Below are positions 56,127 through 63,323 of a stretch of 64,000 nt of DNA, one piece after another. Under the pieces are notes generated by a model. That model was not told the DNA's origin. It ran no database searches and saw nothing but the letters and a program-made list of their open reading frames with translations. The position numbers and the translations under genes were made by a program. How positions within the stretch are numbered: position 1 is the stretch's first letter; the number at the start of each line of letters is the position of its first letter. Source of the DNA: KBS50 sp042434095 (GTDB lineage: Bacteria > Actinomycetota > Actinomycetes > Mycobacteriales > Micromonosporaceae); contig NZ_JBHLUE010000004.1 of the NCBI RefSeq assembly GCF_042434095.1, forward strand, positions 248,001 to 312,000, read 5' to 3'.

Positions 56127-57809
56127 TCAGACCTCGACGACGGTCGGGACGATCATCGGTCGGCGCCGGTACGCGTCGTTGACCCACCGGCCCACCGTGC
56201 GGCGCACGATCTGTTGCAGCTGGTGCGGGTCGGCGATGCCGTCGGCGGCGGCCCGGCCGAGCGCCTCGGTGATCAGCGGAATCACCGGGTTGAACGCGGC
56301 GGGATCGTCGGAGAAGCCCTTGGCGGAGATGGCCGGCCCGCCCACCACCTTGCCGGTGACGGAGTCGACCACCACGGTGGCGGAGATGAACCCGCCGTCA
56401 CCGAGGATGCGACGCTCGGTGAGCAGCGACTCGCCCACGTCGCCGACGGCCAGGCCGTCCACGTAGACGTACCGGCTGCGCAGCCGGCCCACCACCGCGG
56501 CGCGGCCCTCGACGAGGTCGACCACGTCACCGTCCTCGCACAGCACCACCCGGTCCGCGGCGACGCCGGACTCCACGCCGAGCCGGGCGTGCGCGCGCAG
56601 GTGCCGCCACTCGCCGTGCACCGGCATGAGGTTGCTGGGCCGGGTCACGTTGAGCAGGTAGAGCAGCTCGCCGGCGGGGGCGTGGCCGGAGACGTGCACC
56701 TTGGCCACGTCCTTGTGGATCACGTTGGCGCCGGCCCGGGAGAGCTGGTTGATCACCCGGTACACCGCGGTCTCGTTGCCGGGCACCAGCGAGCTGGCCA
56801 GCACCACGGTGTCGCCCGGGGCGATCGTGATGTGCCGGTGGTCGCCGGTCGACATCCGACCCAGGGCGCTCATCGGCTCGCCCTGCGAACCGGTGGACAT
56901 CAGCACGATCTGCTCGGGTGGCAGCTCGGTGGCCTCGTCCAGCGACACCACCAGGCCGGGCGGGATCCGCAGCAACCCGAGGTCGCGCGCGATGCCCATG
57001 TTGCGCACCATCGAACGGCCGATGAGGGCCACCTTCCGCCCGTGCTCGCCGGCCGAGTCCAGGACCTGCTGCACGCGGTGCACGTGCGAGGCGAACGAGG
57101 CCACGATGATCCGGCCGGTGGCCTTCGCGAAGATCGAGTCCAGCACCGGACCGATCTCCCGCTCCGGCGTGACGAAGCCGGGGATCTCGGCGTTTGTCGA
57201 GTCGGAGAGCAGCAGGTCGACGCCCTCGCCGCCGAGCCGGGCGAAGCCGGCCAGGTCGGTGATCCGGCCGTCCAGCGGCAGCTGGTCCATCTTGAAGTCG
57301 CCGGTGTGCAGCACCAGCCCGGCCGGCGTCCGGATGGCCACGGCCAGCGCGTCCGGGATCGAGTGGTTGACGGCGAAGAACTCCAGCTCGAACGGCCCGA
57401 GCCGCTCCCGGGCGCCCTCCCGGACGGTCAGCGTGTACGGCTCGATCCGCCGCTCGGCGAGCTTCGCCTCGACCAGCGCCAGGGTGAACTGCGAGCCCAC
57501 CAGCGGGATGTCGGGCTTGTGCGCCAGCAGGTAGGGCACGGCGCCGATGTGGTCCTCGTGCCCGTGCGTGAGCACCACGGCCTGCACGTCCTGCAGCCGG
57601 TCGAGGATCGGCGAGAAGTCCGGCAGGATCAGATCCACCCCGGGCTGCTCGACGTCGGGGAAGAGCACGCCGCAGTCGACGATCAGCAGCTTGCCGCCGT
57701 ACTCGAAGACGGTCATGTTTCGCCCGATGGCGCCGAGGCCGCCGAGCGGGGTGATCCGCAGGCCGCCCTCGGGCAGCGGCGGGGGAAATTCTGGTTCGAT
57801 TCGCGTCAT
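56127..57809 (-). CDS. rnj: Ribonuclease J
   Basis: 560-residue metallo-beta-lactamase/beta-CASP ribonuclease with both 5'-exonuclease and endonuclease activity, acting in rRNA maturation and mRNA decay. The zinc site HGHEDHIGAVPYLLAHK lies near residues 78-95. HTGDFKMD, DSTNAEIPGFVTPE, and the beta-CASP/C-terminal motifs VSGHAPAGELLYLLNVTRPSNLMPVHGEWRHL follow. ATG start (MTRIEPEFPPPLPEGG). It lies 31 bases downstream of dapA on the same strand, the common actinobacterial dapA-rnj pair. Confidence 0.95.
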   Translation of the reverse strand: MTRIEPEFPPPLPEGGLRITPLGGLGAIGRNMTVFEYGGKLLIVDCGVLFPDVEQPGVDLILPDFSPILDRLQDVQAVVLTHGHEDHIGAVPYLLAHKPDIPLVGSQFTLALVEAKLAERRIEPYTLTVREGARERLGPFELEFFAVNHSIPDALAVAIRTPAGLVLHTGDFKMDQLPLDGRITDLAGFARLGGEGVDLLLSDSTNAEIPGFVTPEREIGPVLDSIFAKATGRIIVASFASHVHRVQQVLDSAGEHGRKVALIGRSMVRNMGIARDLGLLRIPPGLVVSLDEATELPPEQIVLMSTGSQGEPMSALGRMSTGDHRHITIAPGDTVVLASSLVPGNETAVYRVINQLSRAGANVIHKDVAKVHVSGHAPAGELLYLLNVTRPSNLMPVHGEWRHLRAHARLGVESGVAADRVVLCEDGDVVDLVEGRAAVVGRLRSRYVYVDGLAVGDVGESLLTERRILGDGGFISATVVVDSVTGKVVGGPAISAKGFSDDPAAFNPVIPLITEALGRAAADGIADPHQLQQIVRRTVGRWVNDAYRRRPMIVPTVVEV

Positions 57810-57840
57810 GCTTTTGCTCCGAGGGATGGGGTGGGCACGG

Positions 57841-58767
57841 TCATGCCGGCAACTCCAGGCCGGCGTCCGCGCAGTCCCGCCGGAGCTGCGCCACCTCGGC
57901 CTCGGTCGCGTCCACCAGCGGTGGGCGTACCGGGCCGGCGGGCAGGCCGGCGGCGGCCATGGCGGCCTTGACGAGAATGGTGCCCTGGGTCCGGAAGATC
58001 CCGGTGAACAGCGGCAGCAACCGGCGGTGCAGGGCCAGCGCGGCAGCCACGTCGCCCCGCTCGTACGCCTCGATCATCTGCTTGGCGAGCACGCCGGTGA
58101 GGTGCGTGGAGGTGCCGACCAGGCCGACCGCGCCGACGGACAGCAGCGGCAGGGTGAGCGCGTCGTCGCCGGAGTAGTACGCGAGGTCGGTGCGGCTGGT
58201 CACCCAGGAGGTGGCGGTCAGGTCGCCCTTGGCGTCCTTCACGGCCACCACCCGGTCGTGCTCGGCGGCCCGCACCAGCGTCTCCGTGGCGATCGGCGTG
58301 CCGGTCCGGCCCGGGATGTCGTAGAGCATCACCGGCAGGCCGGTCGCGTCGGCCACCGCGGTGAAGTGGCGCAGCAGGCCGGCCTGCGGCGGCTTGTTGT
58401 AGTACGGCGTCACGAGCAGCAGCCCGTGCGCGCCGGCCTTCTCGGCCGCGATGGCGAGCTCGATCGTGTGCCGGGTGTCGTTGGTGCCGATCCCCGCGAC
58501 CACCCGGGCCCGGTCGCCGACCGCGGCCACCGCGGTCCGGACCAGGTGTTCCTTTTCGGCGTCGGTGGTGGTCGGCGACTCGCCCGTGGTGCCGTTGATC
58601 ACCAGGGCGTCGTTGCCCTGCTCGTCGACCAGGTGCGTCGCAAGCCGGGCCGCACCGTCGAGGTCGAGTTCGCCCTCGCGGGTGAACGGGCTGACCATCG
58701 CGGTGAGCAGCCGGCCGAACGGGCGGGACGGGGTCCCGCCGGCCGGGTGAGGGTGGTGCTCGGTCAT
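57841..58767 (-). CDS. dapA: 4-hydroxy-tetrahydrodipicolinate synthase
   Basis: 308-residue TIM-barrel aldolase condensing pyruvate with aspartate semialdehyde in lysine and diaminopimelate synthesis. The Schiff-base Lys is Lys177 in VVAVKDAKGDL. NGTTGESPTTTDAEK holds the catalytic Thr, and LLVTPYYNKPPQ the Tyr. ATG 58767 is preferred; a GTG six bases upstream is possible. A perfect 10-bp-arm hairpin (58807-58829) lies in its leader region. It is divergent from the ribbon-helix-helix gene and co-directional with rnj. Confidence 0.93.
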   Translation of the reverse strand: MTEHHPHPAGGTPSRPFGRLLTAMVSPFTREGELDLDGAARLATHLVDEQGNDALVINGTTGESPTTTDAEKEHLVRTAVAAVGDRARVVAGIGTNDTRHTIELAIAAEKAGAHGLLLVTPYYNKPPQAGLLRHFTAVADATGLPVMLYDIPGRTGTPIATETLVRAAEHDRVVAVKDAKGDLTATSWVTSRTDLAYYSGDDALTLPLLSVGAVGLVGTSTHLTGVLAKQMIEAYERGDVAAALALHRRLLPLFTGIFRTQGTILVKAAMAAAGLPAGPVRPPLVDATEAEVAQLRRDCADAGLELPA

Positions 58768-58806
58768 ACCCACAACCTATCGGACCACCGGGCGGCGCCG
58801 ATGAGG

Positions 58807-58829
58807 GAAGGTGCGGCTGCCGCACCTTC
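58807..58829. promoter_or_regulatory. Perfect 10-bp-arm hairpin in the dapA leader
   Basis: GAAGGTGCGG and CCGCACCTTC are separated by three bases, 40 bases before the dapA start. No T-run follows on the dapA strand, so it is more likely a leader stem-loop or operator than a terminator. Confidence 0.5.
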
Positions 58830-58843
58830 ACCTGTCGTCAGGG

Positions 58844-58907
58844 TGACGTCATCCACCCCGAAAACTCCTCTTGCTATGACGTCATCATGATGCCATAGTG
58901 ACGTCAT
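58844..58907. promoter_or_regulatory. Phased TGACGTCA operator array with leaderless promoter
   Basis: Three identical TGACGTCAT sites start at 58844, 58877 and 58899. The 33- and 22-base spacings equal three and two helical turns, so all face one side of the DNA. A promoter fits between them: -35 TTGCTA (58871-58876), a 17-base spacer, and -10 CATAGT (58894-58899). This puts the transcript start at or next to the ATG at 58906. The last two sites cover the spacer and the start point, a layout expected for autorepression by the ribbon-helix-helix protein encoded next. Confidence 0.7.
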
Positions 58908-59433
58908 GGAACTGGCACCGTACGTCGAAGCACTCCGGCAGGACCTGGCCGCCGTGGCCGCACCGGCCGGCGCCGACACCGCCCGCGCGGCCGAACTGCT
59001 CGCGGGCTCGCTCGACCCGTCCGTCCGGCTGTGCCTGCTCCAGGTGCTCACCGACGCGGCGGCCGAGCTCACCACGAAGCTGGACGGCGCGGCCGTCGAG
59101 ATCCGGCTTCGCGACCGGATGGCCGACCTGGTGGTTGTCCCGGTCGAGCCGGCCGAACCGGTCGAGCCGGCGCAGCCGGGCCCGGCCGCGCCGGTCACCG
59201 AGCCCACCGGTGACGTCACCCGCATCACGCTGCGGCTGGCCGAGTCGCTCAAGGACGGCGTCGAACGCGCCGCCGCGGCCGAGGGCGTCTCGGTGAACGC
59301 CTGGCTGGTCCGGGCCGTCAGCACCGCGCTGACCGGACCGCCCATGCCGCCACCGCCGCCCCCGCCGCCCGGCTGGCCCGGCCCGCACCGCGGTCGGGGC
59401 TCGCGCCGGGTCACCGGCTTCGCCCAGGCCTGA
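58906..59433 (+). CDS. Ribbon-helix-helix (HicB-antitoxin-like) DNA-binding protein
   Basis: 175 residues. The N-terminal helical region is about 1-70 (ELAPYVEALRQDLAAVA; LCLLQVLTDAAAELTTKL). A Pro/Glu/Val linker follows (about 75-100), then a ribbon-helix-helix domain near 103-142 (VTRITLRLAESLKDGVERAAAAEGVSVNAWLVRAVSTAL) of the HicB/Arc type. The tail is Pro-rich and basic (PMPPPPPPPPGWPGPHRGRGSRR). No ribosome site precedes the ATG, which overlaps a TGACGTCA site; translation is probably leaderless. No HicA-like toxin is visible, so a toxin-antitoxin role is unlikely. Autoregulation and control of the next two genes are the natural inferences. Confidence 0.85.
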   Translation: MELAPYVEALRQDLAAVAAPAGADTARAAELLAGSLDPSVRLCLLQVLTDAAAELTTKLDGAAVEIRLRDRMADLVVVPVEPAEPVEPAQPGPAAPVTEPTGDVTRITLRLAESLKDGVERAAAAEGVSVNAWLVRAVSTALTGPPMPPPPPPPPGWPGPHRGRGSRRVTGFAQA

Positions 59434-59566
59434 ACCGCCGGGCCGCCGGCCCGATCCGGCGCCCGTCACACCCCCACATCCCATTCCGATCCCGAACACA
59501 GACCCGGACCGGGCTCACCGCCCGGCGCCGCGGTCTCCCCTGCGCACCTACCAGTGAGGAGCAGTC

Positions 59567-60367
59567 ATGACCGAGTTTCCGGTCACCGGTCCGATCACCC
59601 TGGTCATCGAGGTGGCCTCCGGCGACATCGAGGTCATCGCCGAGGAAGGGTCCACCGCCACCGTCGACATCCAGCCGAGCGACCGCCGGGATGCCTCCCG
59701 GGAACTGGCCGAGGCGACCACCACCGAGCTCAACGGCGACACCCTGCGGGTGATCGCGCCCCGGCGTTCCGGGGGGTTCCTCCGCCGCGACGGCTCGCTC
59801 CGGGTCCGCGCGATCGTCCCGGTCGACAGCACGGTACGGGTCGACTGCGCCTCCGCCGATGTGGCCCTGCGCGGCGCTCTCGGCGAGGTCCATCTGGACG
59901 GCGCCTCCTCGGACCTGCGCATCGAACAGCTGGCCGGGGGGCGGATCAAGACCGCCAGCGGCGACGTCGAGATCGGCCGGGCCACCGGGCAACTCAGCGT
60001 CGGCAGCGCCTCCGGCGACGTGGTCATCGAACACGCCGGCGGCGCCACCCGGATCAGCACGGCCAGCGGCGACATCAAGGTCCAGGAGGCCGGCGGTGAC
60101 GTGCAGGTCAAGACCGCCTCCGGGGACACCCGGATCGACACGGCCCGGCACGGTTCGATCCGGATCGACGCCGCCTCGGGCGACGTCCGCGTCGGCGTGG
60201 TGGCCGGCACCGGCGTCTGGCTGGACCTGCACACCATGTCCGGGGACACCCGCAACGAGCTGGCGATGCACGACGGACCGGGCACACCGGCCAACGGCCA
60301 TCAGCTCGGGCTGCAGGTGCGGACGATGAGCGGCGACATCGACATCCGACGGGTGGAGGTGCGGTGA
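59567..60367 (+). CDS. DUF4097 family beta-repeat protein
   Basis: 266-residue protein made of repeating short strands with SGD turns (VASGDIEVIAEEG, TASGDVEIGRA, SASGDVVIEHAG, TASGDIKVQEAGG, TASGDTRIDTARHG, AASGDVRVGVVAG, TMSGDIDIRRVEV). This is the DUF4097 pattern, expected to form a beta-helix. There is no signal peptide or membrane span, so as written it is cytoplasmic. Function unknown. The ATG has GTGAGGAG 5 bases upstream. It follows the ribbon-helix-helix gene by 133 bases and overlaps the next small ORF by TGATG. Confidence 0.9.
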   Translation: MTEFPVTGPITLVIEVASGDIEVIAEEGSTATVDIQPSDRRDASRELAEATTTELNGDTLRVIAPRRSGGFLRRDGSLRVRAIVPVDSTVRVDCASADVALRGALGEVHLDGASSDLRIEQLAGGRIKTASGDVEIGRATGQLSVGSASGDVVIEHAGGATRISTASGDIKVQEAGGDVQVKTASGDTRIDTARHGSIRIDAASGDVRVGVVAGTGVWLDLHTMSGDTRNELAMHDGPGTPANGHQLGLQVRTMSGDIDIRRVEVR

Positions 60368-60531
60368 TGGGCGGCTCGAAGCGCTTCTTGACCAACCGGG
60401 GCGTGCGGTCGGCGGACGGGTGCCGGGCCGGCGGGCGGACCCGGGGGCGCAACTGCCGGTGCCTGCCGTCCCGCTGCTGCTGCTCGTTGCCACCCGAGCT
60501 GGCCTACCTGCCGATCCGACCCTTCCGCTGA
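60367..60531 (+). CDS. Small cysteine-rich basic protein, 54 aa, translationally coupled
   Basis: The ATG shares one base with the stop of the DUF4097 gene (TGATG), a classic coupling arrangement. The product has six cysteines (19, 30, 32, 37, 38, 39), about 11 Arg, and a hydrophobic-aromatic end (PPELAYLPIRPFR). It resembles no family I know. Reality rests on the overlap with an upstream gene, the unusual Cys clustering and the clean stop; codon third positions are GC-rich but this does not discriminate strongly. A metal-binding or disulfide-rich microprotein is possible, or the frame may be chance. Confidence 0.5.
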   Translation: MGGSKRFLTNRGVRSADGCRAGGRTRGRNCRCLPSRCCCSLPPELAYLPIRPFR

Positions 60532-60738
60532 GCCGCGACCCCACCGCGCGCCGCGCCGCCCGCCCCGGGCCGGTGCGGCGCGCGGGCATGTGCCGGGTCC
60601 GTGCGGTGGCCGTCAGCGCACCTGTGCACCCCGCCCCGGACCGAGCCGAATCGCACGCTGAGTGACGGCTGCGGTCGGCGGGACGTTGGGGGGCGAGGTC
60701 GGCCGGCCGACCGGTGCGATTCCCAGCTACCGCGCTGC

Positions 60739-61368
60739 CTAGACGTACAGCGCGGTGAACGGTGCCCACGGCAGGTTGCGGACCACCGAGAACACCGCCC
60801 AGACGATCAGCATCAGCCCGAGGGTGCGCGCCGAGATCCGCAGCTTGGGCAGCCGCCAACCGAAGCTGCGCTCCAGCGCCCAGGTCAGGTAGAGGTAGAG
60901 CAGGAACGGCAGCACGAACACCCAGAGCAGGTGGTGCCGGGCCGCCGCCGGCACGTCGCCGTGCAGCAGGTACCACATGGCGCGGGTGCCGCCGCAGCCC
61001 GGACAGTCCAGGCCGGTGGTCAGCTTGAGCAGGCAGGTCGGCGCCGCGTCCGGTGGGCTGCTGGTCGGATGGCTCAGCAGCGTGTACGCGGCGGCGGCCC
61101 CCATGCAGCCCAGGGCCGCGAGCGGCGCCACCCAGCCCGGGGCGCGCTCGTGCATCCGCAGCACCCAGCGGGTCAGCCGGTCCCGCTCGGCCACCGGCGG
61201 GACGGGCGGCCCGGTCCACGGCCCGCCGCCATCCCCGGGGCCGGCCGGCCATTCCGGGACACTCGCCGCGGCCACCGCACCGGACGGCCAGCCCGCGACA
61301 CCCGCCTCGGCCACCGGGCCGGGGGTGCCGGCCTCCGGTCGGACCTGTGGTCCGCCGTCGTGCGCCAT
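60739..61368 (-). CDS. DUF2752 family membrane protein
   Basis: 209 residues. A Pro/Gly/Ala-rich cytoplasmic N-terminus (about 1-75) is followed by three to four membrane segments. The DUF2752 signature CPGCGGTRAMWYLLHGD (near 128-144) contains the conserved CPxCGxTRA motif. Function unknown; members occur widely in actinobacteria and bacteroidetes. The ATG at 61368 has GCGAGGTGG 2-5 bases upstream and is preferred to one 33 bases earlier. The 207 bases between this stop and the small Cys-rich ORF show no further gene. Confidence 0.88.
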   Translation of the reverse strand: MAHDGGPQVRPEAGTPGPVAEAGVAGWPSGAVAAASVPEWPAGPGDGGGPWTGPPVPPVAERDRLTRWVLRMHERAPGWVAPLAALGCMGAAAAYTLLSHPTSSPPDAAPTCLLKLTTGLDCPGCGGTRAMWYLLHGDVPAAARHHLLWVFVLPFLLYLYLTWALERSFGWRLPKLRISARTLGLMLIVWAVFSVVRNLPWAPFTALYV

Positions 61369-61432
61369 CGCCACCTCGCCTCGTCGATCGGCTGCTCTCA
61401 CCGTACCCGGGCGATGCCCGGCGGCCGGGTCG

Positions 61433-62662
61433 TCAGCGTACTCCGGTCAACCCGGCCAGGGCGGCGGTCAGCGGGCCGGCCAGGTCACCGGCCGCCGGCG
61501 GCGCCACGGCGCCGAGCCCCAACCAGCCGGCCAGCCGGTGGAGCTCGGCGGCCAGCGCCAGGGCCGTCTCCCCATGGTCCGTCCCGGGCTCGGCCCACGC
61601 GGCCGGGACCAGCAGCACCCCGGCGCGGCGATCGGCCTTCAGGTCGACCCGCGCCACGAACCGGTCGCCGTGCAGGAACGGCAGGACGTAGTAGCCGTAG
61701 ACCCGCTGCGGGGCCGGCACGTAGATCTCGATCCGGTAGGTGAACCCGAACAGCCGCTCGGCGCGGGCGCGTTCCCAAACCAGCGGATCGAACGGGCTGA
61801 CCAGCGTGCTGGCCCGGATCCAGCGCGGCAGCCGGGCCTCGGCGTGCAGGTATGCCGGTTGCCGCCAGCCGCGTACCCGGACCGGCCGCAGCTCGCCGGC
61901 CTCCACCAGCTCGGCCACCGCGGTCCGGGCGCCGGCCACCGGCAGGCGGAAGTAGTCCCGCAGCTCGGGCTCCGCGGCCACCCCCAGGCAGCGCGCCGCG
62001 ATGGCCACCAGGATCCGGTACGCCTCGGCGTCGCTGGGCGTCGGCGCGGCCAGCACGGCGGCCGGCAGGACCCGCTCGGGCAGGTCGTACCGGCGGGCGA
62101 ACGAGCTGGTCCGGTCGGCCGCGGTGACCTCGCCGGCCCAGAACAGGTATTCGAGCGCCTGCTTGACCACCGACCAGTTCCAGCCCCAGTTGCCGGTCTC
62201 GCGGGGCGCGTCGTGCTCGATCTCGGCGGCCGTCAGCGGGCCCCGGGCCGCGACCTCGTCCCGGACCCAGCGAACCAGCCCGGGTTGCTCGTTGACGATC
62301 CGCCGCATCCCGCCCCAGGCGTGCTTCTCGGCGGCGGCCATCCGCCAGCGCAGCGCGGCGTGCAGCTCGACCGGCACCAGCGACGCCTCGTGGCCCCAGT
62401 ATTCGAAAAGCTCGCGGGGGGCGCGGTAGGCCGCCCGATCCAGCAGGTCGGTGGGATAGGGACCGAGGCGACTGTAGAGCGGGAGGTAGTGGGCGCGCTG
62501 CAGGACGTTGACCGAGTCCATCTGGATCAGCCCGGTCCGGCCCAGCACCCGGCGCAGGTGGCGCCGGGTCGGCACGCCGGTCGGCGCGGGGTCGGCGAAG
62601 CCCTGGGCCGCCAGCGCCACGCGCCGGGCCTGAGCCACGGAGAGTTCCTCGGATGCCACCAT
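61433..62662 (-). CDS. AlkX/YcaQ-type winged-helix DNA glycosylase
   Basis: 409-residue protein of the HTH_42 (AlkZ/AlkX) superfamily of DNA glycosylases that open interstrand crosslinks or excise bulky alkylated bases. Three winged-helix units are expected. The catalytic motif appears as GLIQMDSVNVLQRAHYLPLYSRLG: Gln-x-Asp (QMD) places it with AlkX/YcaQ, where AlkZ of antibiotic clusters has Gln-x-Gln. FEYWGHEASLVP, WGWNWSVVKQALEYLFWAGEV and STLVSPFDPLVWERARAERLFGF are further family marks. Start ATG (MVASEELSVAQARR). It stands alone, divergent from a GNAT gene. Confidence 0.9.
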   Translation of the reverse strand: MVASEELSVAQARRVALAAQGFADPAPTGVPTRRHLRRVLGRTGLIQMDSVNVLQRAHYLPLYSRLGPYPTDLLDRAAYRAPRELFEYWGHEASLVPVELHAALRWRMAAAEKHAWGGMRRIVNEQPGLVRWVRDEVAARGPLTAAEIEHDAPRETGNWGWNWSVVKQALEYLFWAGEVTAADRTSSFARRYDLPERVLPAAVLAAPTPSDAEAYRILVAIAARCLGVAAEPELRDYFRLPVAGARTAVAELVEAGELRPVRVRGWRQPAYLHAEARLPRWIRASTLVSPFDPLVWERARAERLFGFTYRIEIYVPAPQRVYGYYVLPFLHGDRFVARVDLKADRRAGVLLVPAAWAEPGTDHGETALALAAELHRLAGWLGLGAVAPPAAGDLAGPLTAALAGLTGVR

Positions 62663-62768
62663 CGCCCACGACGCTAGCGGAGCCGTCCGACACTCCGGCG
62701 CGCCGGCTGACCCGCCGCATCGGGGTGGGTGCTGGATCGGCCGCCCGGGGCGGGCTACAACTGAACCG

Positions 62769-63323
62769 GTGTACACCATCCGGCCGGAAACCCCCGACGA
62801 CGCCGCGGCCATCGCCGCCGTACACGTCCGCGCCTGGCAGGGGGGTTACCGGGGCCTCATCCCCGACGAGACGCTCGGGCTGCTGAACCCCGCCGCCTGG
62901 GCTCAGCGGCGGCGGGACAACGGCACGGCCGACCCGGACCACCCGTTCCGGACCCTGCTGGCCTGCGACGCCGAGGGGACGGCCGGCTTCACCACCTTCG
63001 GCCCGTACCGGATCGACCAGGACTCCGACCGGCTCGACCACGCGTACGGTGAGGTGCTGGCGCTCTACGTGGACCCGGCGCGTTGGGGTCGGGGCGTCGG
63101 CGCGGCGCTGTTCGCGGCGGCTCGCGCGGGGCTGGCCGAGCGGGGCTGGACCGAACTGCGGCTGTGGGTGCTGGAGGACAACCACCGGGCCCGCGGCTTC
63201 TATGAGCGGGCCGGGCTGGTCGCCGACGGCGAGCGGTCGACGTACCAGATCAAACGGTCCGCGGGCCGTCCACCGCTGGGGTTGGTCGAGGTTCGCTACC
63301 GCGGCCGGCTGGATCAGGGCTGA
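62769..63323 (+). CDS. GNAT family N-acetyltransferase
   Basis: 184-residue acetyltransferase: YTIRPETPDDAAAIAAVHVRAWQGGYRGLIPDETL at the N-terminus, the acetyl-CoA loop in LYVDPARWGRGVGAALFAAA, and LRLWVLEDNHRARGFYERAGLVADG. Acceptor unknown. The GTG start has no ribosome site; a TACAAC -10 at 62756-62761 is 7 bases upstream, consistent with a leaderless transcript. The last 74 bases overlap the convergent GT87 gene. Confidence 0.9.
   Translation: MYTIRPETPDDAAAIAAVHVRAWQGGYRGLIPDETLGLLNPAAWAQRRRDNGTADPDHPFRTLLACDAEGTAGFTTFGPYRIDQDSDRLDHAYGEVLALYVDPARWGRGVGAALFAAARAGLAERGWTELRLWVLEDNHRARGFYERAGLVADGERSTYQIKRSAGRPPLGLVEVRYRGRLDQG

Noticed and set aside
58906..59433. HicAB toxin-antitoxin pair
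   Set aside because: The RHH domain resembles HicB, but no HicA-like double-stranded-RNA-binding toxin is encoded beside it.
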